Source of the DNA: Callorhinus ursinus
Taxonomy: Eukaryota; Chordata; Mammalia; Carnivora; Otariidae
Reading direction: 5' to 3'
Assembly: GCF_003265705.1 (NCBI RefSeq)
Contig: NW_020313044.1
Coordinates: 6,110,307 to 6,174,306 of the forward strand
DNA: 64,000 nucleotides
Part shown: piece after piece, positions 35,709 to 45,823 of the stretch
Numbering within the stretch: the first letter of the stretch is position 1
Layout of the letters: every line of letters begins with the position of its first letter
Made by a program: the position numbers and the translations under genes
Notes under the pieces: model-generated
The model's database searches: none
What the model was told of the DNA's origin: nothing
Seen by the model: the letters and a program-made list of their open reading frames with translations, nothing else

Positions 35709-36467
35709 TTAGAAGTCGGCTCCGCAGAGGGATGTCGCTCCAGTGGCTAAGCGGGGGGTGGAATCCTCACGGGACAGTGTGGTCTCAGGACCCTTGGGGT
35801 CACAGAAAGACCGGGGGTGCCTGAGTGCGGCAGAGCTCCCAGGTATCGGAGCGGGGAAGCCGGCTGCAGAGACGGAGCCGAGGAGCGGGCTCTCAGCTCG
35901 GGGTTGCCATAAACTGTGATCCGTGGCCCAGTCGGGCCACTGCTCCTCCAGCAGGGACCCAACAAGCGGCAGATCTGGGGAGACTCCCCTTCCTCCCCCG
36001 GGAGGAGTGGCGCGGGAGCGCACTGCAGGGATCTGCTGGGTTTGGAGACTCCACACGGGGTCGGGTGCCAGAGATAGAAACGCTCGGTCACAGACCGGGT
36101 GAGCACGGAGTGCGGCTGGAGACCTGGGAGACGGGAGTGACTGACTGCTTTTCTCTGGGGGCGCACTGAGGAGCGGCCCGAGTTCTCGGCTCCTCTGGGT
36201 GGAGATTGGGAGGCCACCATTTTCACTCTTGTCCTCCAAAACTGTACAGAAAGCTTGCAGGGAACAAAACTTCCTGAGAGCAAACCCGAGCAGATGACTT
36301 AGTCCGGACCTGGCAAGGGCGGGGCAATTCTGTCTCCAGCAAAGACATTTGGGAACCACAGCAACAGGCCCCTCCCCCAGAAGATCAGCAAGAACAGCCA
36401 GCAAGCCAAGACCAAGTTTACCGATCAAGGAGAACCGGAGAACTCCAGCGCTAGGGGAATACGGCAC
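35709..36467 (-). other. Antisense open frame in the L1 5'UTR, hypothetical
   Basis: The minus strand is open for 252 codons from an ATG at 36467 to a stop at 35709, lying wholly inside the CpG-rich 5'UTR and pointing away from ORF1. The predicted product is rich in Pro, Ser, Leu and Arg, and I recognise no domain. Primate L1 has a short antisense ORF0 of about 70 codons in a comparable place, driven by an antisense promoter, which makes an analogue conceivable. The opposing argument is that GC-rich DNA has few stop codons: the same stretch is also open for 178 codons in another minus frame (35747-36283) and 114 codons on the plus strand (35825-36169). Without conservation across L1 copies it is most simply a chance frame. 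Confidence 0.2.
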
Positions 36468-36529
36468 ATAAAATTCATGGCTTTTTCCCTATGATTCTGT
36501 AGTCTTTCAAAGTTAATTTTTTTAACTTT

Positions 36530-37030
36530 CTTTTTTGAATTTTTCTTTTTCCCTTTTTCAACCAACATCTTATCAATCCCATTTTTATAAAAAAATATTT
36601 ATTTTTCATTTTTACAGTCATATTCTATCCTTCATAGTAGTTAACCTTATTTTTGGCATATATATATAAGTTGCTCTTTCTTTAAAATTTTGAGATACAG
36701 TTTCTTCTAACAGACCAAAATATACCCTAAATCTCTAGTGTATGGCTTTGTTCTAGTCTCCTGCCTGATCACATTCTCTCCCTTTTTTTTTTAAATCTTC
36801 TTCTTTCCCTTTTCAACCAATTTATCTTATCAATTCCTTTTTAAAAATCTTTTATAATTTTCATCTTTACAGTCATATTCCAAGCCTTCATTGTATTAAC
36901 CCTTATTTTTGTACATATATAAGATTTTCTTTCTTTAAAATTTTGGGAGGCACTTTCTTCTAATAAACCAAAATACACCCAAAATCTAGTGTGTGGCACT
37001 GATCTATGCACCAGCCTGATCATATTTGAT
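36530..37030 (+). repeat. Tandem duplication (period about 255 bp) in the L1 5' region
   Basis: Two adjacent diverged copies, about 36,530-36,780 and 36,785-37,030, share ordered landmarks: 'CAACCAA...CTTATCAAT', 'TTTACAGTCATATTC' (36,612 and 36,867), 'TCTTTAAAATTTTG', 'CTTCTAA...ACCAAAATA', 'TCTAGTGT' and 'GCCTGATCA'. Offset of the matched landmarks is 255 bp. Both are strongly T-rich on the plus strand. Confidence 0.85.
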
Positions 37031-37188
37031 ATTTGGTTTTTTGTTTGTTTGTTTTTATCTCTTTCTTTTTCTTCTTTTTCTTTCTTTCCCTTTCTTTTCC
37101 CCCGGTTTCAGGTCTCTTCTGATTTGTTTAGTGTATATTTTTCTGGTGACATTGTTACCCTGTTAGCATTTTGTTCTCTCATTCATCT

Positions 37189-37288
37189 NNNNNNNNNNNN
37201 NNNNNNNNNNNNNNNNNNNNNNNNNNNNNNNNNNNNNNNNNNNNNNNNNNNNNNNNNNNNNNNNNNNNNNNNNNNNNNNNNNNNNNNN
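37189..37288. other. Assembly gap, 100 N
   Basis: Exactly 100 unknown bases, the usual placeholder for a gap of unknown size. It falls just upstream of the first readable ORF1 codons, so the ORF1 start codon and the end of the 5'UTR are missing from the assembly. Confidence 0.99.
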
Positions 37289-38123
37289 CCAGGGACCTAA
37301 TCAATACGGACATTAGTAAGATGTCGGAAATAGAGTTCAGAATGATGATTTTAAAGATACTAGCTGGGCTTGAAAAAAGCATGGAAGATATTAAAGAAAC
37401 CCTTTCTGGAGAAAGAAAAGAACTAAAATCTAACCAAGTCGAAATCAAAAAGGCTACTAATGAGGTGCAATAAAATAGGGAGGCTCTGATAGGATAAATG
37501 AGGCAGAAGAGAGAATTAGGGATATAGAAGACCAAATGATGGAAAATAAAGAAGCTGAGAAAAAGAGAGATAAACAACTACTGGACCAGGAGGACAGAAT
37601 TTGAGAGATAAGTGATACCATAAGATGAAACAATACTAGAATAATTAGGATCCCAGAAGAAGAAAAAAGAGAGAGGGGCAGAAGGTATATTGGAGCAAAT
37701 TATAGCAGAGAACTTCCCTAATTTGGGGAAGGAAAATGGCGTCAAAATCTAGGAGGCACAGAGAACCCCTCTCAAAATCAATAAAAATAGGTCAACACCC
37801 CAACATCTAACAGTAAAACTTACAAGTCTCAGAGACAAAGAGAAAGTCCTGAAAGCAGCTTGGGAGAAGAGGTCTGTAACCTACAATGGTAGAAACATTA
37901 GATTGGCAACAGACCTATCCACAGAGACCTGGCAGGCCAGAAAGGAAGGCATGATATATTCGGAGCACTAAATGAGAAAAATATGCATCCAAGAATACTA
38001 TATCCAGCTAGGATGTCACTGAAAATACAAGGAGAGATAAAATGCTTCCAGGACAAACAGAAACTAAAGGAATTTGCAAACACGAAACCAGCCCCACAAG
38101 AAATATTGAAAAGGGTCCTGTAA
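37289..38123 (+). pseudogene. L1 ORF1, broken, start lost in gap
   Basis: ORF1 of L1 encodes an RNA-binding chaperone that packages L1 RNA. Its expected ATG lies in the gap; the readable frame starts mid-protein ('DLINTDISKMSEIEFRMM') and includes a Glu/Lys-rich stretch as expected for the coiled coil. It meets TAA at 37471-37473. After a frame change, two TGA stops at 37602-37604 and 37626-37628 lie in the same frame in an Arg-rich part where ancestral CGA codons are likely, consistent with CpG decay. A TAG at 37750-37752 lies in yet another frame. The frame would end at TAA 38121-38123, 81 bp before the ORF2 ATG. The product cannot be made intact. Confidence 0.88.
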
Positions 38124-38204
38124 GCAAAGAGAGAGCCTAAAAGTAACATAGACCAGAAAGGAACAGAGACAATATACAGTAACAGTTACCTTACAGGCAA
38201 TACA

Positions 38205-41200
38205 ATGGCACGAAATTCATATCTTTCAATAGTTACCCTGAATGTAAATGGGCTAAATGACCGAATCAAAAGACACAGGCTATCAGATTGGATAAAAAAA
38301 CAAGACCCATCGATATGCTGTCTGCAAGAGACTCATATTAGACCCAAAGACACCCCCAGTTTGAAAGTGAGGGGGTGTAAATCCATTTACCATGCTAATG
38401 GACACCAAAAGAAAGCTGGGGTGGCAATCCTTATATCAGACAAATTAGATTTTAAACCAAAGACTATAATAAAAGAGATGAGGAAGGACACTATATCCTA
38501 CTTAAAGGGTCTATCCAACAAGAAGATCTAACAATTGTAAATATCTATGCCCCGAACATGGGAGCAGCCACTTATATAAGCCAATTAATAACAAAATCAA
38601 AGAAACACATCGACAACAATACAATAATAGTGGGGGACTTTAACACGCCCCTCACTGAAATGAACAGATCATCTAAGCAAAAGATCAACAAGGAAATAAA
38701 GACTTTAAATGACACACTAGACAAAATACACTTCACAGATATATTCAGAACATTCCATCCCAAAGCAACAGAATACACATTCTTCTCTAGTGCCTATGGA
38801 ACATTCTCCAGAATTGATCACATCCTAGGTCACAAATCAGGTCTCAACCGGTACCAAAAGTTTGGGATCATTCCCTGCATATTTTCGGACCACAATGCTT
38901 TGAAACTAGAACTCAATCACAAAAGGAAAGACACAAAGAACTCAAATACATGGAGGCTAAAGAGCATCCTAATAAAGAATGAATGGGTCAACCAGGAAAT
39001 TCAAGAAAAATTAAAAAAATTCATGAAAACAAATGAAAATAAAAACACAACTGTTCAAAATCTTTGGGATGCAGCAAAGGCGGTCCTAAGAGGAAAGTAT
39101 ATGGCAATACAAGCCTTTCTCAAGAAACAAGAAAGGTCTCAAATATACAACCTAACCCTACACCTAAAGGAGCTGGAGAAAGAACAGCAAATAAAGCCTA
39201 AACCCAGCAGGAGAAGAGAAAATATAAAGATCAGAGCAGAAACCAATGAAATAAAAACCAAAAGAACAGTAGAACAGATCAATGAAACTAGGAGCTGGTT
39301 CTTTGAAAGAATTAACAAGATTGATAACCCCCTGGCCAGACTTATCAAAAAGAAAAGAGAAATGACCCAAATCAACAAAATCATGAATGAAAGAGGAGAG
39401 ATCACAACCAACACCAAAGAAATACAAACAATTATAAGAACATATTATGAGCAACTGTATGCCAGCAAATTAGATAATCTGGAAATGGATGCATTCCTAG
39501 AGATGTATCAACTACCAAAATTGAACCAGGAAGAAATAGAAAACCTGAACAGACCTATAATCTCTAAGGAAATTGAAGCAGTCATCAAAAATCTCCCAAA
39601 AAACAAAAGCCCAGGGCCAGAGGGCTTCCCAGGGGAATTCTACCAAACATTTAAAGAAGAGTTAATACCTATTCTCCTGAAACTGTTCCAAAAAATAGAA
39701 ATGGAAGGAAAACTTCAAACTTGTTTTATGAGGCCACCATTACCTTGATCCCAAAACTAAAGACCCCATCAAAAAGGAGAATTACAGACCAATGTCCTTG
39801 ATGAACATGGATGCAAAAATTCTCACCAAAATACTAGCTAATAGGATCCAACAGTACATTAAAAGGATTATTCACCACGACCAAGTGGGATTTATCCCTG
39901 GGCCGCAAGGTTGGTTCAACATCCACAAATCAAACAATGTGATACAATCCATTAATAAAAGAAAGAACAAGAAACATATGATCCTCTCAATAGATGCAGG
40001 AAAAGCATTTGACAAAGTACAGCATCCTTCCTTGATCAAAACTCTTCAGAGTATAGGGATAGAGGGTACATACCTCAATATCATAAAAACCATCTAAGAA
40101 AATCCCACAGCGCACATCATTCTCAATGGGGAAAAACTGAGAGCTTTCCCCCTAAGGTCAGGAACACATCAGGGATGTCCACTATCACCACTGCTATTCA
40201 ACATAGTATTAGAAGTCTTAGCCATAGCAGTCAGACAACAAAAAGAAATCAAAGGCATCCAAATCAGCAAAGAAGAAGTCAAACTCTCCCTCTTTGCAGA
40301 TGATATGATACTTTATGCAGAAAACCCAAAAGACTCCACCCCAAAACTGCTAGAACTCATACAGGAATTCAGTGAAGTGGCAGGATATAAAATCAATGGA
40401 CAGAAATCAGTGGCATTCCTATACACCAACAACAAGACAGAAGAGAGAGAAATTAAGGAGTCAATCCCTTTTACGATTGCACCCAAAACCATAAGATACC
40501 TAGGAATAAATCAAATCAAAGAGGCAAAGAATCTGTACTCAGAAAACTATAAAATACTCATGAAAGAAATTGAAGAAGACACAAAGAAATGGAAAAATGT
40601 TCCATGCTCATGGATTGGAAGAACAAATATTGTGAAGATGTCAATGCTACCTAGAAAAATCTACACATTCAATGCAATCCCCATCAAAATACTATCCACT
40701 TTTTTCAAAGAAATGGAACAAATAATCCTAAAATTTGTATGGAAACAGAAAAGTACCCGAATAGCCAGAGGAATGTTGAAAAAGAAAAGCAAAGCTTGTG
40801 GCATCACAATTCCAGACTTCAAGCTCTATTACAAAGCTGTCATCATCAAGATGGTATGGTGCTGGCATAAAAACAGACACATAGAACAGAATAGAGTGCC
40901 CAGAAATGGACCCTCAACTCTATGGTCAACTCATCTTCGACAAAGCAGGAAAGAATGTCCAATGGAAAAAAGACAGTCTCTTCAACAAATGGTTTTGGGA
41001 AAATTGGACAGCTACATGCAGAAGAATTAATCGTACACAAATAGACTCAAAATGGTTGAAAGACCTAAATGTGAGACAGGAGTCCATCAAAATCCTAAAG
41101 GAGAACACAGGCAGCAACCTCTTCGACCTCAGCTCCAGCAACTTCTTCCTAGAAACATCGCCAAAGGTAAGGGAAGCAAGTACAAAAATGAACTATTGGG

Positions 41201-41970
41201 ACTTCATCAAGACAAAAAGCTTTTGCACAGCAAAAGAAACAGTCCACAAAACCAAAAGACAACCGACAGAATGGGAGAAGATATTTGCAAATGACATATC
41301 AGATAAAGGGCTAGTATCCAAAATCTATAAAGAACTTCTTAAACTCAACACCCAGTGAACAAATGATCCAATCAAGAAATGGGCAGAAGACATGAACAGA
41401 TATTTTTCCAAAGAAGACATCCAAATCTCCAACAGACCAATGAAAAAGTGTTCAACATCGCTTGGCTTCAGGGAAATCCAAATCAAAGCCTCAATGAGAT
41501 ACCACCTCACACCAGTCAGAATGGCTAAAATTAACAAGTCAGGAAATGACAGATGTTGGCGGGGATGTGGAGAAAGGGGAACCCTCCTACACTGTTGGTG
41601 GGAATGCAAGCTGGTGCAGCCACTCTGGAAAACAGTATGGAGGTGCCTCAAAAAGTTGAAAATAGAGCTACCCTACGGCCCAGCAATTGCACTACTGGGT
41701 ATCTACTCCAAAGATAAAATGTAGTGATCTGATGGGGTATGTGCACCCCGATGTTTATAGCAGCAATGTCCACAATAGCCAAACTATGGAAAGAGCCAAG
41801 ATGTCCATCGATAGATGAATGGATAAAGAAGAAGTGGTATATATACACAATGGAATATTATGCAGCCATCAAAAGGAATGAAATCTTGCCATTTGCAATG
41901 ACATGGATGGAACTAGAGGGTAGTATGCTGAGGGAATAAGTCAATCAGAAAAAGACATGTATCATATGAT
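38205..41970 (+). pseudogene. L1 ORF2 (endonuclease-reverse transcriptase), broken
   Basis: ORF2 encodes the endonuclease and reverse transcriptase of L1. The frame opens at ATG 38205 ('MARNSYLSIVTLNVNGLN'). Endonuclease motifs survive: [27 protein letters not shown] and [12 protein letters not shown]. Reverse transcriptase motifs follow: [15 protein letters not shown] and the catalytic FADD at 40293-40304. Near the C terminus is the Cys/His motif [18 protein letters not shown] (about 41550-41610). The reading moves between frames: 38205-38531, 38558-39748, about 39750-41030, about 40906-41724, 41739-41939. This implies frameshifts near 38475, 39740, 40895 and 41718, with in-frame stops at 40095-40097 and 41356-41358. 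Family length is about 1,275 codons; size fits, integrity does not. Confidence 0.95.
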
Positions 41971-41974
41971 CTCA

Positions 41975-42179
41975 CTGATATGAGGAATTCTTAATCTAAG
42001 GAAACAAACTGAGGGTTGCTGGAGTGGTGGGGGGGTGGGGGGTGGGAGGGATGGGGTGGCTGGGTGATAGACATTGGGGAGGGTATGTGCTATGGTGAGC
42101 GCTGTGAATTGTATAAGACTGTTGAATCACAGACCTGTACCTCTGAAACAAATAATACATTATATGTTAAAAAAAAAAA
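41975..42179 (+). other. L1 3'UTR, first tail module
   Basis: Runs from the end of ORF2 through a G-rich tract to 'GAAACAAATAATACATTATA' and an 11-base A run (42169-42179). By itself this looks like a complete L1 3' end, but here it is internal. It is alignable with the module that follows. Confidence 0.8.
42027..42057 (+). other. G-quadruplex-type tract in the first L1 tail module
   Basis: Four or more G runs of at least three (GGGGGGG, GGGGGG, GGG, GGG, GGGG) are separated by one to three bases. L1 3'UTRs of several mammals carry such tracts on the sense strand. Confidence 0.75.
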
Positions 42180-42434
42180 GTAGGAAGGGAAAAATGAAGG
42201 AGGGGAAATCTGAGGGGGAGATGAACCACGAGAGACTATGGACTCTGAGAAACAAACTAAGGGTTCTAGAGGGGAGGGGGTTGGAGGGATGGGTTAGCCT
42301 GGTGATGGTATTAAAGAGGGCCCGTACTGCGTGGAGCACTGGGTGTTATACTCAAACAATGAATCATGGAACACTACATCAAAAACTAATGATGTAATGT
42401 ATGGTGATTAACATAATAAAAAAAATAAATAAAT
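42180..42434 (+). other. L1 3'UTR, second tail module and A-rich tail
   Basis: Begins after the internal A run with purine-rich DNA, contains 'GAAACAAACTAAGGGTTCTA', a second G tract at 42271-42293, and ends 'GTATGGTGATTAACATAATA' followed by (A)n and AAAT repeats with AATAAA. The same module forms the 3' end of the truncated L1 at 28739-28950, so it is a genuine L1 terminus. Confidence 0.85.
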
Positions 42435-42452
42435 AAAAGAAAAACAACTTGG
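42435..42452 (+). repeat. L1 target-site duplication, 3' copy
   Basis: AAAAGAAAAACAACTTGG, identical to 35406-35423. Confidence 0.97.
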
Positions 42453-42593
42453 TTTATGGATTATTAATTCCTTGCAAAGGGATCACAACTTGATTTGCAG
42501 CACCAACCCTGCCTAGCTATAACCTTCCCTTTGACTTTATCAATGGTAGCAAAATTATTATTTCACAGATTTCTATCTCCAAATGACATTCTT

Positions 42594-42795
42594 TCTTTTT
42601 TTTTTTAAGATTTTATTTATTTATTTGACAGAGAGACACAGCGAGAGAGGGAACACAGGCAGAGGGAGTGGGAGAGAGAGAAGCAAGCTTCCCACGGAGC
42701 AGGGAGCCCGATGTGGGGCTCAATCCCAGGACCCTGGCATCATGACCTGAGCTGCAGGCAGACGCTTAACAACTGAGCCACCCAGGCACCCTTCT
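42594..42795 (-). mobile_element. Can-SINE, full length, with target-site duplication
   Basis: Minus-strand copy with tail 'TTTTTTTTAAGATTTTATTT', body 'CAATCCCAGGACCCTGGCAT' and antisense head 'GAGCCACCCAGGCACCC'. The flanks AAATGACATTCTT at 42581-42593 and 42796-42808 are an exact 13-bp duplication. Confidence 0.95.
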
Positions 42796-42808
42796 AAATG
42801 ACATTCTT

Positions 42809-43584
42809 AACACACACGCAAGGCCAATAGGCACCAAAAATTTGAAGGCAGTGGAGTAAAATTGCAAAGGCAAACACAATGGGGTGGGCAGTTACGTAGT
42901 TCATGTCTTGATCTCTGTCTCTGTCAGGGAGGTCACAGATTTACTGGCAACAAGAAGGCTAAACCCTGTGCTGTGACAACTTCCCGCTTCCTCTGTGACT
43001 CAGTGTGCACATCTTTTAAATGGGCCCTGGGCAATGCTAGTACACTGCCTCCCATGTTCCAGTCCCTCTACCAGAAGTTTATGTTGTGGCCCAAGCTGTG
43101 AGTCATGGTTTCAGTAGCAGGAGCTCTTGGGAAACACCCATGGCTAAGTGGGTGTATGCTCTGTATATGTGGGAGCTCATTTAAGTATGTTGGTGTGATG
43201 ACTGGGTTATGTATATAGAGTGCTGCCTAACTCCCTTTCCATGGGTTTTAAAATAAGTATTTGGAAGGACAATTTCCTGGTTAATGTTTTCTCCCTCCAT
43301 ACTGAGCTCTTCAGAATCTGACCTGGCACTCATATATTTTCATGTTGTGACCTAAATCAATCACCAGAAGATCATCAAAAGCTGCTCTTTGGTGCACACC
43401 CTCTGACTAGTGATCCTGAGATTTTGGTGAAGGTAGGTGATACTGGACAAATAATTTTACTGATAGGCTCAGCTTCATTCAAATGTCAAAGGGAATTGGG
43501 AGGGAGGATTTGAAAAAATGTTCATACATCATGTGACACTTTAGATGAGCTTCAAGCTCCATAAAGGTATGGAACAGAGCTGTG
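42809..43584. other. Unique sequence, no gene seen
   Basis: No recognised repeat; the short plus frame at 42862-43101 has no known domain. Confidence 0.45.
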
Positions 43585-43805
43585 TACATTGGGGGTTGGC
43601 AAACTATAGCCTGTGGGCTAAGCCATCTGTTTTTGCATGGCTTACAAACTAAGACTGGTTTTACATTTTAAATGGCCACATTTTATCTGGGTATATAAAT
43701 CCTTACACAATACCTTTGATTTTACCTCTTTGCCGGCAAAGCCTAAAACTTTACTATTTGATCCTTGGACAAAAAGTTTGTCAAGACTCTGGTTTCAATC
43801 ATTTC
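43585..43805 (+). repeat. DNA transposon relic, MER-type
   Basis: 'GGGGGTTGGCAAACTATAGC', 'CTGTGGGCTAAGCCATCTGT' and 'TTGCCGGCAAAGCCTAAAAC' match the same non-autonomous DNA transposon family as 30130-30360, here retaining a different internal part ('GACTGGTTTTACATTTTAAA'). Confidence 0.6.
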
Positions 43806-44177
43806 AACATCATAGCCTAGCATAAAGCCCGAGATAGGCATTAGGTTGAACTGGTATTTATTGAATTCAGTTATCCAAACTTCAGTTTTGACTTTGGTTC
43901 AGTGCCACAGTTCATGTACCTCACATGGACCATGTGCCCCAACCTGGCCCATGACCACCTTAGGCCAATGATCACAGGGAAATTTTCTAGAGATTTCTGG
44001 GCAAGACCTTTCCAATGGAATAACTGCAACAATGAGTCCCAGAACTACTACCAGTCAAGCAAACAAGAGGGGAATGGGGCCAAGAGGGTCACAGGGAAAG
44101 AGTGCTCCTTGGCCAGCGCAACCCTACCTCTGGTTCTCCAGTCCAGTGAACTAAGCAACAGTTCTCCATAGAATAAT
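43806..44177. other. Unique sequence, no gene seen
   Basis: No repeat or exon recognised; the 89-codon frame at 43902-44171 has no known domain. Confidence 0.4.
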
Positions 44178-44620
44178 TATTTAATGCTTGCTTATTATAT
44201 GGCAGGTGTTGGGTAATTCTTTCACGGACTTTATCTCATTTTGTCTTTGAGACAACCTGTGGTGGGGTGCATGAGTGGCTCAGTCAGTTAAACATCTGAC
44301 TCTTGGGTTCAGCTCAGGTCGTAATCTCAGGGTTGTGAGATGGAGCCTGCGTCAGGCTCTGTGCTCAGCAGGGAGTCTGCTTGGGGATTCCCTCTCTCTT
44401 CCTCTGCCCCTCCCTACCTCATGTGCACTGTCTCTCTAATAAATAAATTAATCTTTAAAAAATACAACAATGTTTAGTATACTTCCATTTATGTATAAGG
44501 GAACTGAGACTCAAGATGGTTTAATAAATAACCTTATAGCTAGTTAGAGGCAGAGTTATGATCCATACTCTGGTCCTACCTTAGTCAATTCTCTACTCTT
44601 AATATTCTATACTGCAGCTT
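44178..44620 (-). repeat. MIR SINE split by a Can-SINE
   Basis: The left part (44178-44263) contains 'TATATGGCAGGTGTTGGGTA' and 'GGACTTTATCTCATTTTGTC'; the right part (about 44461-44620) contains 'GGGAACTGAGACTCAAGATG' and 'CTTATAGCTAGTTAGAGGCA'. Together they give one minus-strand MIR interrupted by the young SINE. Confidence 0.75.
44264..44460 (+). mobile_element. Can-SINE inserted in a MIR
   Basis: Head 'GGGGTGCATGAGTGGCTCAG', body 'GGGTTGTGAGATGGAGCCTG' and tail 'AATAAATAAATTAATCTTTA'. Plus orientation. No convincing target-site duplication is visible, apart from a short ACAAC on both sides. Confidence 0.93.
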
Positions 44621-45808
44621 TCAATTATGTCAACTGCTTTACATGGAACACTATAGAATATACTCAGAAGGAGAAACTTTGACAATTTAGAACAAAAATA
44701 TATTTCTCAGTGTTCTTAGTCATAAACCTACAGTATCAAAACTGTTTTCTCAGTACACAATCTATACAGGGTCTTTATTTTTTTTAAGGACATAAAGATA
44801 AAATGTTTTTTCTTAATAGATGCAGGTAGTTGCCCAGCTCTTAAGGTGTTAGGCATCTGTATGATTTTTGGTACACTGTAAAAAGTTTTATCACCATATT
44901 AAATCACTTGGACACACATGCTTTCCACAGATGAGAAACAGTGCTACTTAAGCTATATTATTAAAAACAATGATCTCTTTTAAAAATCTGTTTCTGTGTA
45001 TTTATTATATTGCATATTAAAGTTAGTTTGTTGTCTTGGGCAAACACAAATAAAAGATGTTGCGTTGTCAAAAGAATTCCTGGGAAACTGGCACTTTCAC
45101 TGTGAATTAGCTCTTTCAAACCATGAGGGTGGCATTTGGTAATTTGCCATGGAAAGAGGCACGAAGCGGTATTCTAGGGTTTTCTCTCTGGGAGAGTCTG
45201 GCTGAGCCAATGTATCTTGCAAACCACTGGAGGGAGGTGAAAAAGACGGCTGTCCCATCAGGGTGGCTGGTCAATGACACCCAACACCAAATGCTTTCAT
45301 TTTCCACCAACCCAACTCAGGCAGGGCACCTAGATCAGAAGGCTGCTAAGCGGAGACAGATTTTGTCTTTTGTTTCTGCATGTGAATGAAACTCTCATAG
45401 CCACATGGTACTGAAATGTCATCTGGCATCTCTCTGCCTGGCTCTAGGGAGAGTTGGTGGTTTTCACCCAGCTCCCAGAGCACAGTGCTGCCCACACCAG
45501 CACTGTTCTGTGTTCAACTAAATGTTGCCAAACACAAAATAAGCGCTGGTAGGACTACATTAACCTTAAGAGCTGAATAAATCAGTCAACAGCATTTACT
45601 GGTTGCCTGCTGTGTTTAGTCTTGGTGGGGGTGGGGGGGCTGGGTGGAAAGTCACAATTAAAAGAGAACACATGGATTGTAGGTATGGAACATTTCACAA
45701 GCAAAAATGTCAACTATAAAACTTTAGAGCCTGAAGAGAATTTGGAAGATCATTTTTCAGACTATTTTCTAGGGAACCGGAGCTCTGTTTTCTAGGGTCA
45801 AATGAGTT
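44621..45808. other. Unique sequence, no gene seen
   Basis: No repeat family recognised. A G-rich tract near 45623-45649 has several G runs with quadruplex potential. Confidence 0.45.
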
Positions 45809-45823
45809 TAAAAAGTGCTATAT

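Larger units (their letters stand above)
35424..37188 (+). promoter_or_regulatory. L1 5'UTR (internal promoter region)
   Basis: The first 1.05 kb (to about 36,470) is GC- and CpG-rich, the only such stretch in the window; from about 36,480 it changes sharply to T-rich DNA. In L1 elements this region is the internal RNA polymerase II promoter. The CpG density should not be mistaken for the CpG island of a host gene. The T-rich part contains a 255-bp-period tandem duplication. The region runs into the assembly gap. Confidence 0.85.
35424..42434 (+). mobile_element. Full-length L1 LINE, carnivoran subfamily, inactive
   Basis: The element spans about 7.0 kb including a 100-N gap and is bounded by perfect 18-bp target-site duplications. 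Order of parts: YY1-type box, CpG-rich 5'UTR, AT-rich duplicated 5' segment, gap over the ORF1 start, ORF1, an 81-bp inter-ORF spacer, ORF2, first 3' module with an internal A run, second 3' module, and an A-rich tail. Both frames carry stops and frameshifts, so it cannot supply its own proteins. The exact duplications and surviving CpGs point to a fairly recent insertion compared with the L1 remnant at 21.2 kb. Confidence 0.97.

Noticed and set aside
35580..36470. CpG island of a host gene promoter
   Set aside because: It lies inside the L1 target-site duplications and matches a carnivoran L1 5'UTR.
38205..41970. Active L1 ORF2
   Set aside because: At least four frame changes and two in-frame stops break it although the catalytic motifs are recognisable.
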